A DNA stretch of 64,000 bases from Viscum album (lineage: Eukaryota > Streptophyta > Magnoliopsida > Santalales > Viscaceae), in assembly GCA_963277665.1 (NCBI GenBank), contig OY728122.1:2125256024-2125320023 (forward strand), in the 5' to 3' direction. Made by a program: the position numbers and the translations under genes. Of this stretch, positions 25,535 to 39,262 are shown one piece after another (the stretch's first letter is position 1; each line of letters begins with the position of its first letter). The notes beneath the pieces were generated by a model. It did no database searches and was not told where the DNA came from. It saw only the letters and a list, made by a program, of their open reading frames with translations.

Positions 25535-28210
25535 TATAACATCTTCGGTTTTTGAGAGGGTTTAAAATATCTAACATGTTAGGATTATTTTCTTAATGAG
25601 TGGCCCAAATTTATTTTTGTTCATTGAAACACAAATCCTTGGGTTTGACAGTTTTAAGTCCTCTCTTTTATAAGGGTTTCAATGATTGAATGTATCGTTT
25701 GGGATTTAAATGAGTTTTTGGTGTGGTTGGGCTCAGAAACATTGTTTTGAGAAAGTGAAGACTGAGAATCATGATTTGGGAAAATTGGGAAGTCTCCCTA
25801 GAGTAATCGTGCATCTATCCAATAGTATTGGACATGAATTGATAAACTGTGCATGTGGGGTGAATGAAAATTCAATACATCTTCCATTTTTTAATAGGAT
25901 GTAATTTCATGGATTTCACATAGTTTTAAAAAATATGTTCCTTACCCATGTGTGTGTGGTGTTTGGAAACTGGGAACTAAATGATGGGTGTACTATTAGA
26001 TAAACTATGCTGCCCATTAAAGATAGGGGAAATAAAAATTACCCATCACTCGTATTTATATTGCTATACTCCTTTCCTCCCATTTATTCCACACATAGCA
26101 TGGGATTTCTCCAATTCTCTCCCATCTAGGCTTTGATCTAACTACTATAATCGGATATAGATCCTTAATCCGTTTCTAGAGATAGATTTGTCTCATAATG
26201 ACATTCCGTCCAATAGTTTCTCTTTTATATTTATATCTCCCTAAAAAATTGTAAATCCATTTGATATCTTTTTCTATATTTAATGTTCGTTCATTTAAAA
26301 TTATGTTTTATTTCAATTAACATCAATTTATAAGGTGATATCAGAAAAGTTATCACATACTAGAAAATAGTTGGTGGTTCTGGTCTTTCTCCCTGATTTT
26401 TGAGCATCATGTGTATTCTTAATTTTATATGGGTGTGTGACTCAGATAGAACCCTAATAATTTAATTTCATATTTCAAATTGATAAAGTGATGATATGGT
26501 ATTCCTTTTGGAATTCCCTCATCCATTTGGTCTTTATATGATCGGTAAAGTGGATTTAGACTACTTGGGAAGATTTGGCTGGTTATGTGATTTGAATATA
26601 ATTAAATTGTTTTATTGATGTGATGAGTTCCATGGGATCATGAATGTATTCACCCAAGTATTGAGGTGATGTTAATCACCTGAATTGAGGTAATGTTGGT
26701 TTACAGGTTGAGAGTGTCCCAAGATGCATGGGAGGATGATGAAAACTTGGTTGAGGTAACATGGTCTTAATATTGAGATGATGAGGTCACTAGGACTAGG
26801 GCATAAAATGTATGATTTGGGGTGGTGTTAGACATCAAGATAAATTAGCATGGTTTTAGGGTAACAAGGTTCTCTATGATGTGTATTTGGTTTTTTTGGT
26901 GATTTCCCATCACCATTTGTTGCCTGAAACACCATTGGATTCATGTTCATAAAGATAGGACTCATATGAGGTGATTTTGACCACTCATAACTATTGGAGG
27001 TCCCCATATACATTGTGGTATAGTGGATTATATTGGCTATCAGATATGATGGCGATTCTCAACATAGAAATACACATTAATGGTGAAGGGACATCAATTG
27101 ATAGTGTTGAGTCCAATGGTTGGTGGCCCAGAATCACCATTATACTAGAGGTCATTGGGCCCGGAATATGGGAGGATAGATATCGACATGCCTTGTGATG
27201 TTTACTATGGATCTAATGGTTATTATTTTATATTAGTGGATAGATATAATTGTTCCTGTGAATGTTGGGATTCTAATTTTACTGGAAGAATTTGATAGGT
27301 TGTATGTGGGACCTATATCATATTGATAGTGTGTTCCACAAGGAATCTAAGTGTTTGATTAATGGAATGTGGTGATGGTGATATGCTTAAAATTGGAAGC
27401 AGATGGTTCTGAAGATATGACAATCATCAGGGGATTCCATGGCCACTGACCCCTGGATCCTCTTCACTAAAATTATATATATGAAAAAATATGGTGTATT
27501 CCATATTAAAAATTGGAGCTACTTGTTCAGACTGATATTGACGATGGTTGAATTAGGTAGATGCTTCATTATGGTTTGTGAGCATAAGGGAACCAGTTTA
27601 ATTAATACATATTTTTGTGTTTCATTTTTATTTACAATTACCATACAACTATATAATTGTGGATGTAGGATAAGTACATATTGGTGGTTTCATACTATGA
27701 TTTATTACCACAACCTACATAAGACCCTTGGGATTTGGATAGACTTTATGTTCTAGAGATTAGGTACGAGATTGGGATTTGAAGTTGAAACATTGTGATC
27801 GATTTATACAGTTTATCATGGGATAGATAGTAGTAGGCCATGGTGGTTCCTCTACATAATCTTTAGTTTACTATGTTACCTTCTACGGTATGTTTTTTCT
27901 ACCTATGGTATACCTTTGTGATTATTTATTTATTTCTATTGATTAATTATGCTTCCACTATGTTTTTTCTTCCTTATATTACTTATGTTCTTTCTTTCGT
28001 TTCTATATTTACCTACTAACCATTATTAATATTCCCACTAGAAGGTATAGTCTCTCCACAATATCCTCTTATACCTTCATTTCTAGTCTTTATCCACATG
28101 CTTAGGGGGCATAAAAAGATAATAGGGGTTGCAAATTTAAATTCTAATGTTTTCTTTTATAATTGATAATATTTCCACCTCTTGTGGAAAACCTCGGTAT
28201 GATGGTTATA
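25535..28210 (+). repeat. RE-B 5' LTR
   Basis: It starts TATAACATCTTCGG and ends GATGGTTATA. Its partner is 39,263-41,970. Both contain a run of short GAGGTGATGTTAATCACC-like units (about 26,640-26,790 here; about 40,395-40,505 in the partner). A 105-codon plus-strand frame at 27,439-27,756 lies inside it; the matching part of the other LTR does not keep it open, so it is not regarded as a gene. Confidence 0.7.
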
Positions 28211-30254
28211 CGTAATGTGGTTTGACCTATCGTCTAATTTGGAAAGCGTGTTATTCATAAATCATGATAGGAACCTAGGATCATATGATGTATGTTTTAT
28301 TTTGATTTTTATTTGGAAACAAAAATTATAAATGAGGGTTTGGGTCTGTTTAAAATTACAACAAAGAATCTAAATAGTATTTTCCTTCTAATCCTCTTTT
28401 GGTTTCACTATACCCTGAAAACCCAGGCATGTTGTTCCATTGAGATCTAGATGTGATACAATTTTCATGTAATATATTTGGGATTGAATCAAGTATGACT
28501 AGTCTGGGATGATGATAGGGGGTGAGATTTGTATTTTTTCAATAATGAATCTAAACAATGTTTTCTTATATAGTATGTTTGGTGGAATTCTACATAACTA
28601 CCCATGTTATATGAAAATACATGGTATGTGATACCAAACCCTATTATAAGAAGGAATTGGTCTATGAGGATGGTTTACATGGGATGAATAACTATGATGT
28701 GGTTAGGTAAGGGGCCATGAGGCCGGATGATACTTGATAACTGACTCTGATATGGGTAGGTAAGGGATCATGAGACTAAATGTCTTAAGAAAGGGTGTGT
28801 TATTAGAGTGTATGGGTCATGATATATGCTATCTATTATAGATTTCCATATTTTTGATATTTTTATATGTAGTTTAATGGATGGTTTACCTTCATGGTTG
28901 GTATTTAGCAGGATTCCAACATTATGGATTCCAGTGGAGCATCATGAGGGAAGTTATATGGTGACACATGAGCGTGAATGGGATGAGGCACCTGAGGTTT
29001 GGGATGAGGTCCTGGAGGATATAGATAATATTTATCCAAAGTTAAAGGATCCAATACATAATGTATAACCACAGGGGTGGAATATTTTAGGATAAGGCTT
29101 TTATTTGGAGCTCAAGGTTAGCCTGGTTCTCATTATACAGGTGATCAGTAGTGGAACTCTTGGTGTTGAGCAATCTATAGAATACATGAATCAAGAGTCC
29201 AAATTTAAGATTCCACCATAACAAAGGTACTATAGAACCAGATAGATTCGATCAAGACCTTACATAACTAGATTCATAAACCCCTAGGTTGGAGGGTGAT
29301 GTTAGCGATGCACATGTTCCGGGGACCATAAAAGCACTATTGGGACAAATAGGTATAGGATAAAGGATATGACTTACTGGTGTTGAATGATTTTGAATAT
29401 AGGTACATTGAGAACTTTTTTTTGGAGGCACTGAGTTCGGAAAAAGTACCATGAGTTCTTGAATCTATAATAGGATCACATCTGTATGAGATTATGTAGA
29501 AAATTCACTAAACTGTTGCATTTTTCACCTATAGAGTTGGGAGATGACATCATTCAGGTGAGTTGATTTAATGATGGCACATGATATTACATCAAAGATT
29601 AGGTGAATATTTTACAGATGAAATCCTTCTCAGAGGTATTCATCTAGGAAAAAAATCTCAGATAAACAAGTTAAACTGGTCATATTCGAGTTGGGTGGTG
29701 TTTTTAGGCGAGATTATATTAGTTTCAACTGTTAAAAGGATGCGGGGTTGTGATGAGTCATTGTTGGGTATTCATGCCAGGGATTTAGGTAGACCACTGA
29801 GTAGACTTTCTTCAATAATATGCATCCTATATGAGCATCTGAGGCTTGTTTAGATAAAATATCATTTTGTTCTGAAGGAGTATTGGGCATGTGGAAAAAG
29901 AGAAACTATAGAGAGGTTCTGTTGGAATTCATATTGGATGGCTGGGAGCCATGAACCAGTTCAACCTCAAGGGACTGAGGTAAGACTCTGAGTGGTACCC
30001 AGATATGATAGCCAAGATTCAACTACACATAGAGGTTTTGGAAAAGACAGAGAGTCCCAGCTATTTGGACTATGAAATGTAGTTTGTGTAGCTCCATAGT
30101 GAGTCAAGGCCTCAAGTGGTCTGGCTTCATGGCAGGTGAATCCATTGTAGCATCCATGTGTTGTGTAATTCGTGGATATGACCGAAGTTCTAGGTATGCC
30201 ATGATTATGGGAATGATTGTGTTTTCATTTGATTTGGAATGGACTGTTTTGGTG
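28211..30254 (+). pseudogene. RE-B interior with a possible protease remnant
   Basis: Most of this 2 kb stretch has no readable coding similarity. At about 29,690-29,800 the plus-strand frame reads GEIILVSTVKRMRGC followed by LLGIHARDL, which recalls the middle of gypsy retropepsins (a GE.ILV...RGC pattern ahead of the DVILGMDWL motif). An acidic stretch at about 28,960-29,045 (EWDEAPEVWDEVLEDID) is also open, but no family is recognised. The position, between the primer site and where RT should be, fits a gag-protease segment. No DSG motif or zinc knuckle was found, so the call is tentative. Confidence 0.3.
28217..28228 (+). other. RE-B primer binding site, weak candidate
   Basis: TGGTTTGACCTA lies six bases after the LTR and agrees in part with TGGTATCAGAGC. 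The start (TGGT) and spacing fit but the match is degraded. Confidence 0.25.
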
Positions 30255-30680
30255 CATGAGGTGCATTGGTGTTATTTCTGGACTCACTATGCACTATTTA
30301 GTTGGTTAAAATCATTAACGAGGTTTTAGACACACAAAAAATATATTATTGTAAAGTGAATAACCCCATGATTTTTTGGGAATCAACTCGATATATGATG
30401 TATATGAGGTGCATTGACACTCAGATTGTTTAATGGAACTGATGTATGGTGGGTTCTATATGAGGTGTGTTGGAATCTGGAAATCAATGTGATGTGGGTT
30501 TTTTATGAGGTGCATAGGCATCTATTGAGATGAAAGATCTTGGGAATATTATGATAAGTATGTTTTTATGTGTATCATGTATGGCACATGTACTTAAGGG
30601 AATATGATGAGATGCATGACCTGATGGGTGTTTTTTTTGGACATGACCATGATTTGATCAGAATATGAGGTGCCCTAATG
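30255..30680. repeat. Degenerate tandem repeat, ~50-bp period, in RE-B interior
   Basis: The anchor TATGAGGTGCATTG recurs at about 30,255, 30,403, 30,459, 30,504 and 30,664, with a weaker copy near 30,607. Neighbouring copies are 45-57 bp apart. The units vary in length and in the sequence between anchors. Confidence 0.5.
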
Positions 30681-30854
30681 TCTGATACTATGAAAACAAC
30701 CCATATCCATGGACCAATAGCCAAAGTTTAATTGGGCCTTGACTATAAGTTGAGATAAAACCACTCTCTTTCGAAAAACAATGATTTATAATACACATAA
30801 CGATATGAAAAATATTCCCATCGAAATAGGGTCCTCATATTTTCCAAATACCAT

Positions 30855-31290
30855 GTGACTTTCTTCTACTACATGCACTCACCTCTCTCAAAATCCCTTA
30901 TCCATTTTCAGAGTGTATTTTAACGATCCCTTATCCCTCGGCTATTCCTCACCATGATACATCCTTCTCACTACCCTCGTGAGTGTCCTCCCTCGACATT
31001 TCCACCAACCTCTTCTGAAATGGCCAACCATCTCTCCTAGGATCATCCTCCTCCTACACTGTCTCTACCCCACATACCCACGAAGGATTCTCTAACAGTA
31101 CTTCAACATGGCCTCTCCACCTCCTCCTCCAATGCACCTCTGACATGGACACCTCACCTCCACCTGATCCTCATACTCCAATGAGTATGTGACCTAGGAT
31201 TGAGTCATCTCCAACATAGCATTGATGTAGCCACCCCACCTCTGAGGATCCCCTCCTTCGACACAACCACCCTTGTTTGTTATTATATAA
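30855..31290. other. Strand-asymmetric C/T-rich block
   Basis: The plus strand is strongly enriched for CCTCC, CACCTC and CATCCTCC, unlike its AT-rich neighbours. No open frame crosses it and no domain was found. Similar C-rich stretches occur inside the RE-C LTRs (20,710-20,945 and 43,630-43,945), so it may be a piece of another minus-strand LTR. That link is inference. Confidence 0.35.
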
Positions 31291-34200
31291 TGCAATGATC
31301 CCACCTCACATATCTCTCATTCGAATGAAGCCCTACCATCATGATCAACATCTTCCTATGATTTATTACTAAAATGATTTGAGATACCCTATCAAAAACC
31401 ACCCTTATCATGGAAAATATCTAGATACTTCCCTTCTATTGCATTTAATCTTTATTACTAGTTGGGGATAACCCAATTTCCACTATAAAATTGTTTTTAT
31501 TATTATATAATAGGTTTTAGTTAGACCTTGTACCATATTTTTTCATGAAGATAAAATTTCATGATTTTCTTTTAAAATTAGTATCTTACTTAGATCCCAT
31601 GGTAATTTTGTTGTACAATGTTATTTTCAAATATTTATACATTGTTAGATTATGTCAAATTATTGAATTGGTTATATTTCATATTCTTCCATCATTATAT
31701 TTATGTAAGTTTAGAGTGATGATTGTAAATCATGTCAATCATTCTATTTTCCTATATGATCATACATAACATGAAATAATACTAATATTACTTAGAGATT
31801 ATAGGTATAATAATATTTCCATGAACTAATTCATTTTTTTCTATCTATTCAGAGTTAATTTGATTGAACATATGAAAATAATCTTATTGAACACATCACT
31901 TATTGTAAGTGTATTTTTAAAATTATTTATATGGAAAAAATTCTTTTAAAAATTATAAATAATTTTTATTCACTAACTAGATTTATTATCAAAGTGTACA
32001 TACCAATTTTAATGATTGAAAATAGATTTCAGGTTATCATTTCTATTGTTTATTTTTTCAAATAAAATTCAATCAATATTACATGGTGTTTTTTGTGTAC
32101 CCCACTAGATGTATCATTCATTAAGATGAAAAATAAAATTTAATGGATTCATGTAAGTATGTTATCCTAATTTTTGTTTTCCTTGATATGAAAATTTTGC
32201 TTTCCATTAGTGTGTTAATTTTGTGAAAATATTTTAAAGTAAAATGTTTTATTATCACATGATTCTTTTTTATTACCCACATCTAGTAACCTATGTCTGA
32301 AAAAACTGAATTAATTACTTTGTCAATTTCATCATTGTACAAAATGGGTTTTTTGAATTTATATCATCAATAATTTAATTAAATATTATTAAAACACTCA
32401 AAGCGATACCATTCAATTTGTATTAATGTTTAGTTACTGATGTTTATGTGATTATATATTAAATAATTCAATAAAATATGAGATTAAATATTAATTTTAT
32501 TGAATTGTTTGAGCTTATAGGGTAGTATTTTTTTAAAAATTCTATACCATAATGTTCACATAGTTTATATGTTAATTTTTTTTAACAAATCAAAAAATAA
32601 TAATTAGATAAACATAATTTAAATGTTTTTTATATTAACATAAATACATTATATTTTAGAAATGGTTTATATCTGTATTTATTTGTTAATATAGTCTATA
32701 TTCTTATATGTTTAAAATTTAAATCCTATAAATATTTATTTAGTTTAACATGACAACATGTATGCATTTAGTCTGAAAAAATAAAGAAATCAATGTCCAG
32801 TTGTTCAAAATAACTATAAAATTTTCAATAGTAAAGTCATCTATGACATCATTAGATATTTTTTAAACAAGATAGAAAATTTATAATGATGTAATGATGC
32901 CACCCCAATATGTGTCCTACACTCTAGAGGATCTGCTTCCCAATAATTCATTGGGTGGGTTATTGGATATTAAGATATATTTTATATCATCATTATTTAT
33001 TCATATTTTAGCTCATATATATGCCTCATTAACTATTTTTAGTTATAGATCAAGGAGTTATCGATATGTCAATATAATCTATTAAATGTTAATTATTACT
33101 TCTATCATCTTGGAAAATGAAAACACACTTCTGGAACTTATTTTGGTGGTTTCAAGGTATGTTCATATTTTCTCTTTTAATTATAATTATGTTAGTAGGT
33201 TTTTTTAGATATAAATTTTGAACATGTTTTCTTGTTTATAATTCATTTCTCCCATATAATTTCAATAATAAAATATGAGGACACAGATAAAGGTCTCTAA
33301 TTTCCAATGAAACCTAACATAGTGTAACCATTATTCTACTTAACTCACTATTCTAGAATAATTTTGGTAGTTATGGTCTTTTGTGTGTCTATACTGTATC
33401 CTTGCATAATATTACGGGGGAAGCATAATTCCAATTTCTATATTTATCTAGAACTACGCTGATTATAATAAACTGTCATTTGAGTTAAAACACCATATAT
33501 TTTTGGTATTGATCCGAATAAAAGATTCATAAATTAGTGTATTAATATTATTTATTTTTTATCAATCCATGATTTTCTATATATATATTGGTAGGTTATG
33601 GATGGTTTGTTTTCTAAAATATATATTAGTTCACAGTAATAAAATATCATGTGTCTAAAAAATTTTCATGTTGGATCTCTCTGTATAATATTAGTTAAAG
33701 AAAATGCCTTTCAAAATTATTTTTGAGTTTTTGAATAGTGTATTTAGAATCTAGATATGATGTTCCTCTTATTAGATGGACTATTTTTTCTTAAATTACT
33801 AATCTAATTAATCATGAGTAAATCCTAATACTTATTTTAGACAATGTGGTTTTTTATTAACACATTTTTTAAAAAAATATTACTTTTTAAAGTTGCGTGG
33901 TGTAGAAAATTGGGAGACTAAAATAGCACTTTATTGGGTAAATTATTATTATTATTCAAATTATTTTGAGTTTGATGTGTTTTGGGATGATAAAAATTGA
34001 AATTTCGAAAATATTCATAGTCTATACAGTTGTTTAAACTAGGAATGTTAATTTTCATGGTTTATACAGTTTGGGTCTTATGGAAGATGTATACATTTTG
34101 TATGGTTATATAATTTTTTTGTCTTAGTTGTTTATTTTTTTAATAAATTCTTATTTTTCCATTTATTGTAGTATTAATTTGGTAATTTATTTATTTTTAT

Positions 34201-37200
34201 TCCCCTATAAAATGGAATTCACAATATCGCTTCTCAAGTATTCTCTCTCACTCTCCTCTCCTCCCATCATTAGTTTTATAAGAATATCTCTATGCGGACC
34301 AGAATAACATGATTCACCCTAATAGTCATAATGAATCATGGTTAAAACCAATTTAATAGTTTTTTAGTGGAATTTTACATGCAGTTTTTTCTCTTATGTT
34401 GGTAGGAACACATCAAATCTATTTTTCTCCATTTCCTCTGACCTTTTTTATAAATTGATGTAGAAATTAATTCATACTTACAAATTTATTTTATATGGTT
34501 TACCTTTATGCGATAATCCAAAGGGAAAGAACAAGGTGTTGTGATGGAATACTAGGGGATTTAACTATAACTCACCATTGGGTTGATGTAAGGTTTATAA
34601 TAGAACACTACTGATCCAACTAAAATCCTTCTTCTTTCCTTATTATTCGATACATTAAGAGATGTCGAAGATAGTGTATAGATGATTTTTGTCTCCTAAC
34701 TAGTTTTTAAACATGATATCATGTCATTCCATTGGACATCTTATGTCATTGTTATACCTTTCATCTTTTTCATAAAAAGATGTTTCTAAGTTATGCTCTA
34801 CTTTTTTCACTGCCTTAATTTTTTTATGGATTATTAATAACATGAAATGATGGTTAAATCTATTATAGTATTTAAATCATAGATGAATCCATTCTTCTTT
34901 GGGTGATAGTAATTTCAATCAGAAATAATCATGTTGAAATATTTACTATTCAACGAAATTTAATTGGCGAACTCTTTTTACCATTTTATTAGCCTATTCA
35001 TTAAATTACAACTAGACATAAATATTTCATTCCTCTGTGAAAATCCTTTTTCTTTCTATGAAAATTATTTTTAAAAAGACACAAACCCCTATTTTTCTAA
35101 AACATCAAAAAATTATATTTTCAATATGTTTTATAATATACTATTCATTTCCAAAATCACTATATCAGTTTCATAAATTCCCACAACATCTAGTTTTCAT
35201 TCCAGGGTTGATAATTAATCACATTTTCTCATTTTTCAATTGACATACTAGGTCTTGATAATGTTTTATTTTGTTCAAGACATTTCCCATTAATTCATAT
35301 GAATTCTCAATAAATTATACGATGATCTACACATTTTTCAATCATTTTTGTGATGACTATTGTTGGGTGGTAATTAAAAACCATTCAGATAACTCCCCAA
35401 ATTCCATTCCCATTGTTATTTATTTTGATCATCACCCATGTCTAGAATTATTGATTTTTCTTCATCTTCATATCATGGATCATTGTTAATAACTAGTTCT
35501 CTTAATGTCCAACTCATTAAACATATTTAATTCTTAAATAATAATATCATTGAAATTATAACCATTGAATATGGAATGAAGTTCTTCTTCTAATTATAAT
35601 TCGTATATCTAGATGAAACACCTGACTATACAATCTACACTACCAGGTCTTCTCCTGCATCGAAATCCATGATTCTTGCTACACCCGAAAATCGAAAACA
35701 CCTTCGGTCATTGCTCTAGGGTTCGGATAAATCCTTTCTCACTTTACCTTAAATTAGTACATCATATTGAAAAACACACCAATGTTTTTCCCCTTTCACA
35801 TAGGTGAATCTCCAAAGTAACATGTTGATCTCCATGAAATAGTTATCTCCATATTTTATTTGGATACTCTCTTAAAATTCAAAAGTTCACATAAGTATTT
35901 TCCAGAAAAGTCAGTTTTCAAGCATAATAAATTCATTATGGATTACTTATATTTATCTGGTTCAGTGAACTATACTATGCTCAGTGCATACTATAATGAT
36001 TCATTGAACTGTGACCATTTATATATAATTATTATGAAACATGATATGGCCGCTTTTATGACCATAATTCCAAAATATGCTCTATGTTCTATCCTCTATA
36101 ATATCAAGCCGATCCCTACATGCTCATACCACATAAATGAAATTGTATTGCCATTTTTATCTTCCTTTTTTTAATTATTCATTTCCATTTAATAATTATA
36201 TTATTAATGACTTCAACCATGACCACCGTGAATTCTCTTTAGTAACCATGTCACGGGGAGTGTGGAAATGTATAATATGTATTATTATCAATTAAAATGA
36301 AGAAAAGCACCATCAGAATATTCATCCAAAAAAATTCCATCTCCAAAACTTCTTATCCTCATTCACCATGGAATGGTGCAGGATGTTGTGAAAGTTTCAT
36401 TCACCATATCACTTTTATATAGGTTTTTTACCTCATTGTAAGCTCCAACTACTTTCAATACTATCTTATTATTTGATAAACATAATTAACAACACCAAAC
36501 ACCATTTTAATTTCATCCTCCCCATGTGAATCTATATACATCCATGTGCCCCAATTCTCTATACCTCTTAATAAAATTCTCTTACAATCGTGTCAATAAT
36601 GTATTCCTACACATTAAAATTTTGAAACCTTTTTTGACATTATAAAAACCAACACATAAGATCTGTTGTTACAAAATTATCCCCTTTGGGGTTTATTCTC
36701 AGTTCTACTCTCCCTTTTTCATGAATATTCATTCACAAGATATAGAATGGGATAAAAATTATATACCTTTGAATATAAATTTCATACTTTAGTCCACTTT
36801 TTTGATGGAATAATTAGATATTTTGTTATTTTTTTCTTAAATTTATTTTCATTAAACTCACATACACCTTCCACAATGAATTTAAATAACTACATTATAC
36901 TCTTTGCATTGGGTTGTAGAAAAATAAACTAAGCCTGTTAATTTTAAGATCTATGTATAAGATAATATTTAAAGCCAACTAACTCATGTTTTATGTGTCA
37001 CTCACATCTTTTTGTGCATCCTTTAAAATAATCTCATAAAAACCATCCAATGGATTTAAAATATCAATATCCCTACCACCACTTGTTGTTATTTTAATGA
37101 CATAGTCCATATGTTAGGTTTTAGTTTTGATTGACATAAATTCTATCTCCCTTTAAAAATCTCATTTCATAAGTACCAACACTTGAGTTTCAAGACCATT

Positions 37201-38569
37201 TATACAGGCTTGGTTGTTATTATAGAGCTTTTTAATCATCGTTTTCATACTTTAGAAGTTTAATTGACTACCCTTATGTGATCATTAGTTATTTGGATAT
37301 TTATTCTAATCATTATTCTGGGAATCTATTCAAGTAGATATGTTGTTGAGTTTGTGAAACTTAAATAAAAATGTTATAAAAATTTCAAAAACTAAACCAA
37401 CAATACATATGAATATGAATATTCCTTGTTTATTGTTTTTTATTTAGTTTTGTATCATTTATCAGGTAATGCTGACACACTGATCACATACCTAAAATAA
37501 GTCATTATATCTCACTTTTCCCCATTATTTCTTTATTGGGGGCCTATTATTATTCAATTTCTTGAATAATTTACTTCTTAAAAAAAAGGATGATTATTTA
37601 CTCAATGGTATAGTTTTATCTGCACACCATTTTAAATATTTTTTTCTTCAGTGTGATGCCCAAAATTTCAAATAATTTGTTAAGGGTTTCTAATGGCGAA
37701 TTATTAAATTTTAGGTAGTCAAGAAGGTATTAAGATGAATTTAATTGTTTTTTCTTTTTTTTTGTTTTTGTCTATATGAATCAGTGTCTATATATATATT
37801 GGATTTGGTATTTCTAATACATGAATTGTGGCTTCTTAATTGTTAAAATGACTTATAATTCGGTAAAATCACATTAGGATCATGAATGGACATTTTTCCG
37901 ATGAATATTTTGAAAATAAAATTCAAGAAGATAGATATAAGATGGAGTGTGCTACCTAAAAGAGTTAGGTTTGCTAGTCCAACATACTTATAGTTTTGAG
38001 ATGTATTGAGAAGCATAAACAAAATTTATTAATTATGGTTCTAGGCATAATGATATTCATATAGGAAAACCATTATGGTTATTTTCATGAATTTTTGAGC
38101 CTCTATTTACTCTTTGAGTTTTAGTTTTTTTTACTATAGATTTTTTGTTAATGTATTTTCTTTTAGATATTTAAAGAAAAAAAATTGGAGGGGTAATTTC
38201 GATAAAAAAAATTTCATATAGAGGTGAATGTGAAATTCATTATGTAATTATTATGTATTCTTCATATTGTATAAAGGATGTCTGGCCATGTTTAATGAAC
38301 TAATACATTATATATATAGAAACTAAAAGAAAAAAAATTAGTATAAGTATGAACTGTGTGTAGGGTCAAATCATGGGTTGGAGACAAAGTAGGAGTCCAA
38401 ATAGGCGTTGATGAAATTTTAGACTAACAAGGTATCATTATAAAAGAACGAGAATGATTTTCCTCATTAGTGATAGAATAAATTTCATGAGATATTTTGT
38501 GTATGTAATATTTTGGGGAGGATAAGAGTGTTAGCTGTTTATATGGGGTGTATTATTTTCTAGAATTCA
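31291..38569. other. AT-rich insert within RE-B, unassigned
   Basis: Over 7 kb without recognisable proteins. A TATA-like CTATAAAATGG at about 34,205-34,215 followed by a C/T-rich leader looks like an LTR promoter, but no paired LTR was found. A plus-strand frame of 104 codons at 35,860-36,174 has no known motif and is within chance length. This stretch probably came in with one or more later insertions, possibly the CACTA element that ends at 39,019. Confidence 0.4.
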
Positions 38570-39019
38570 AAGGTTATAGCCATGGTTCTATACCATGTAT
38601 CTATATATAGATCCATATTGTTAACTATGGCTATTGGCCTAATTCAATATTATAAAACCATGAAAATAAGTCTATGTTGTAGATGGTATAGCCACTACTA
38701 TAATTTATGTCTATAAGCTAATTTCCATTCTTTATAACCATGTCTATATGTATTGATGTAAATGGATACTTCCATAGTTGGAAACTATGTAAATATCCTA
38801 ATTTTCGTGGTTTAAACCATGGATATAGAGCTATATCCATGGATTGAACTATGGAAATATCCCTATTGCAATGGTTTTGAACTGTGAGTATAGGTTATTC
38901 CCTATATCCACACCAATAGTTTCCATGACCAATTAAACCATGGCTATTTCAAATAGCCATGGTTTAGTGGCCCATATAAATGTTAATAAATCTAGTTATA
39001 TCCTATTTTTGAAGTAGTG
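38570..39019. mobile_element. CACTA-type DNA transposon end with hairpin subterminal repeats
   Basis: The segment ends ...CCTATTTTTGAAGTAGTG; its complement is CACTACTTCAAAAATAGG, like the CACTACAAGAAAA ends of plant CACTA (En/Spm) transposons. About 400 bp inside are filled with copies of an AACCATGGCTATAG-like motif in both orientations, as in CACTA subterminal regions where the transposase binds. Two perfect hairpins are visible: 12-bp arms at 38,817-38,842 and 16-bp arms at 38,934-38,966. The next three bases are gaa, a possible 3-bp target duplication. The opposite end is not certain: a gaa-CACTACT at 34,603-34,612 has the right ends but no subterminal repeats follow it. No transposase (TNP2/Ptta type) was recognised. 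Confidence 0.55.
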
Positions 39020-39262
39020 GAAGATTCATCATGGGAGGACCTTAGATCATGGGGATGGCTAGAAGAACCATTATATGTTTTGATTTTTGTTCTAGAAGAT
39101 ACTAGGTAGGTAATTGCTATGTTGTGGAGTGCATTGAGGGGAGTTAACATGTGACTTAATAACTATGGTAGACTTGGATGATATAAAAGATATGGGTATC
39201 TTCATTACCATCTATGTGTAATTTTTTATATCTTTTTTCATGTTGTGTTTAGGTGGGGAGGC
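39020..39262 (+). pseudogene. RE-B polyprotein tail with possible chromodomain trace
   Basis: The plus strand here reads a short acidic stretch, VDLDDIKDMGIF, recalling the end of chromodomains (TWEREDDMRxxYPHLF type). It is followed by FHVVFRWGG in another frame, like the polyprotein ends of RE-A and RE-D that run into the polypurine tract. Stops and shifts are present. The location, directly before AGGTGGGGAGGC and the LTR, supports the reading more than the residues do. Confidence 0.3.
39251..39262 (+). other. RE-B polypurine tract
   Basis: AGGTGGGGAGGC lies directly against the 3' LTR start at 39,263, the expected place for plus-strand priming. It is the main evidence for the element's orientation. 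Confidence 0.7.

Noticed and set aside
27439..27756. 105-codon plus-strand frame in RE-B 5' LTR
   Set aside because: The corresponding part of the 3' LTR does not keep the frame, and no domain is seen.
35860..36174. 104-codon plus-strand frame
   Set aside because: No motif. Its length is within chance for AT-rich DNA when six frames over 64 kb are considered.
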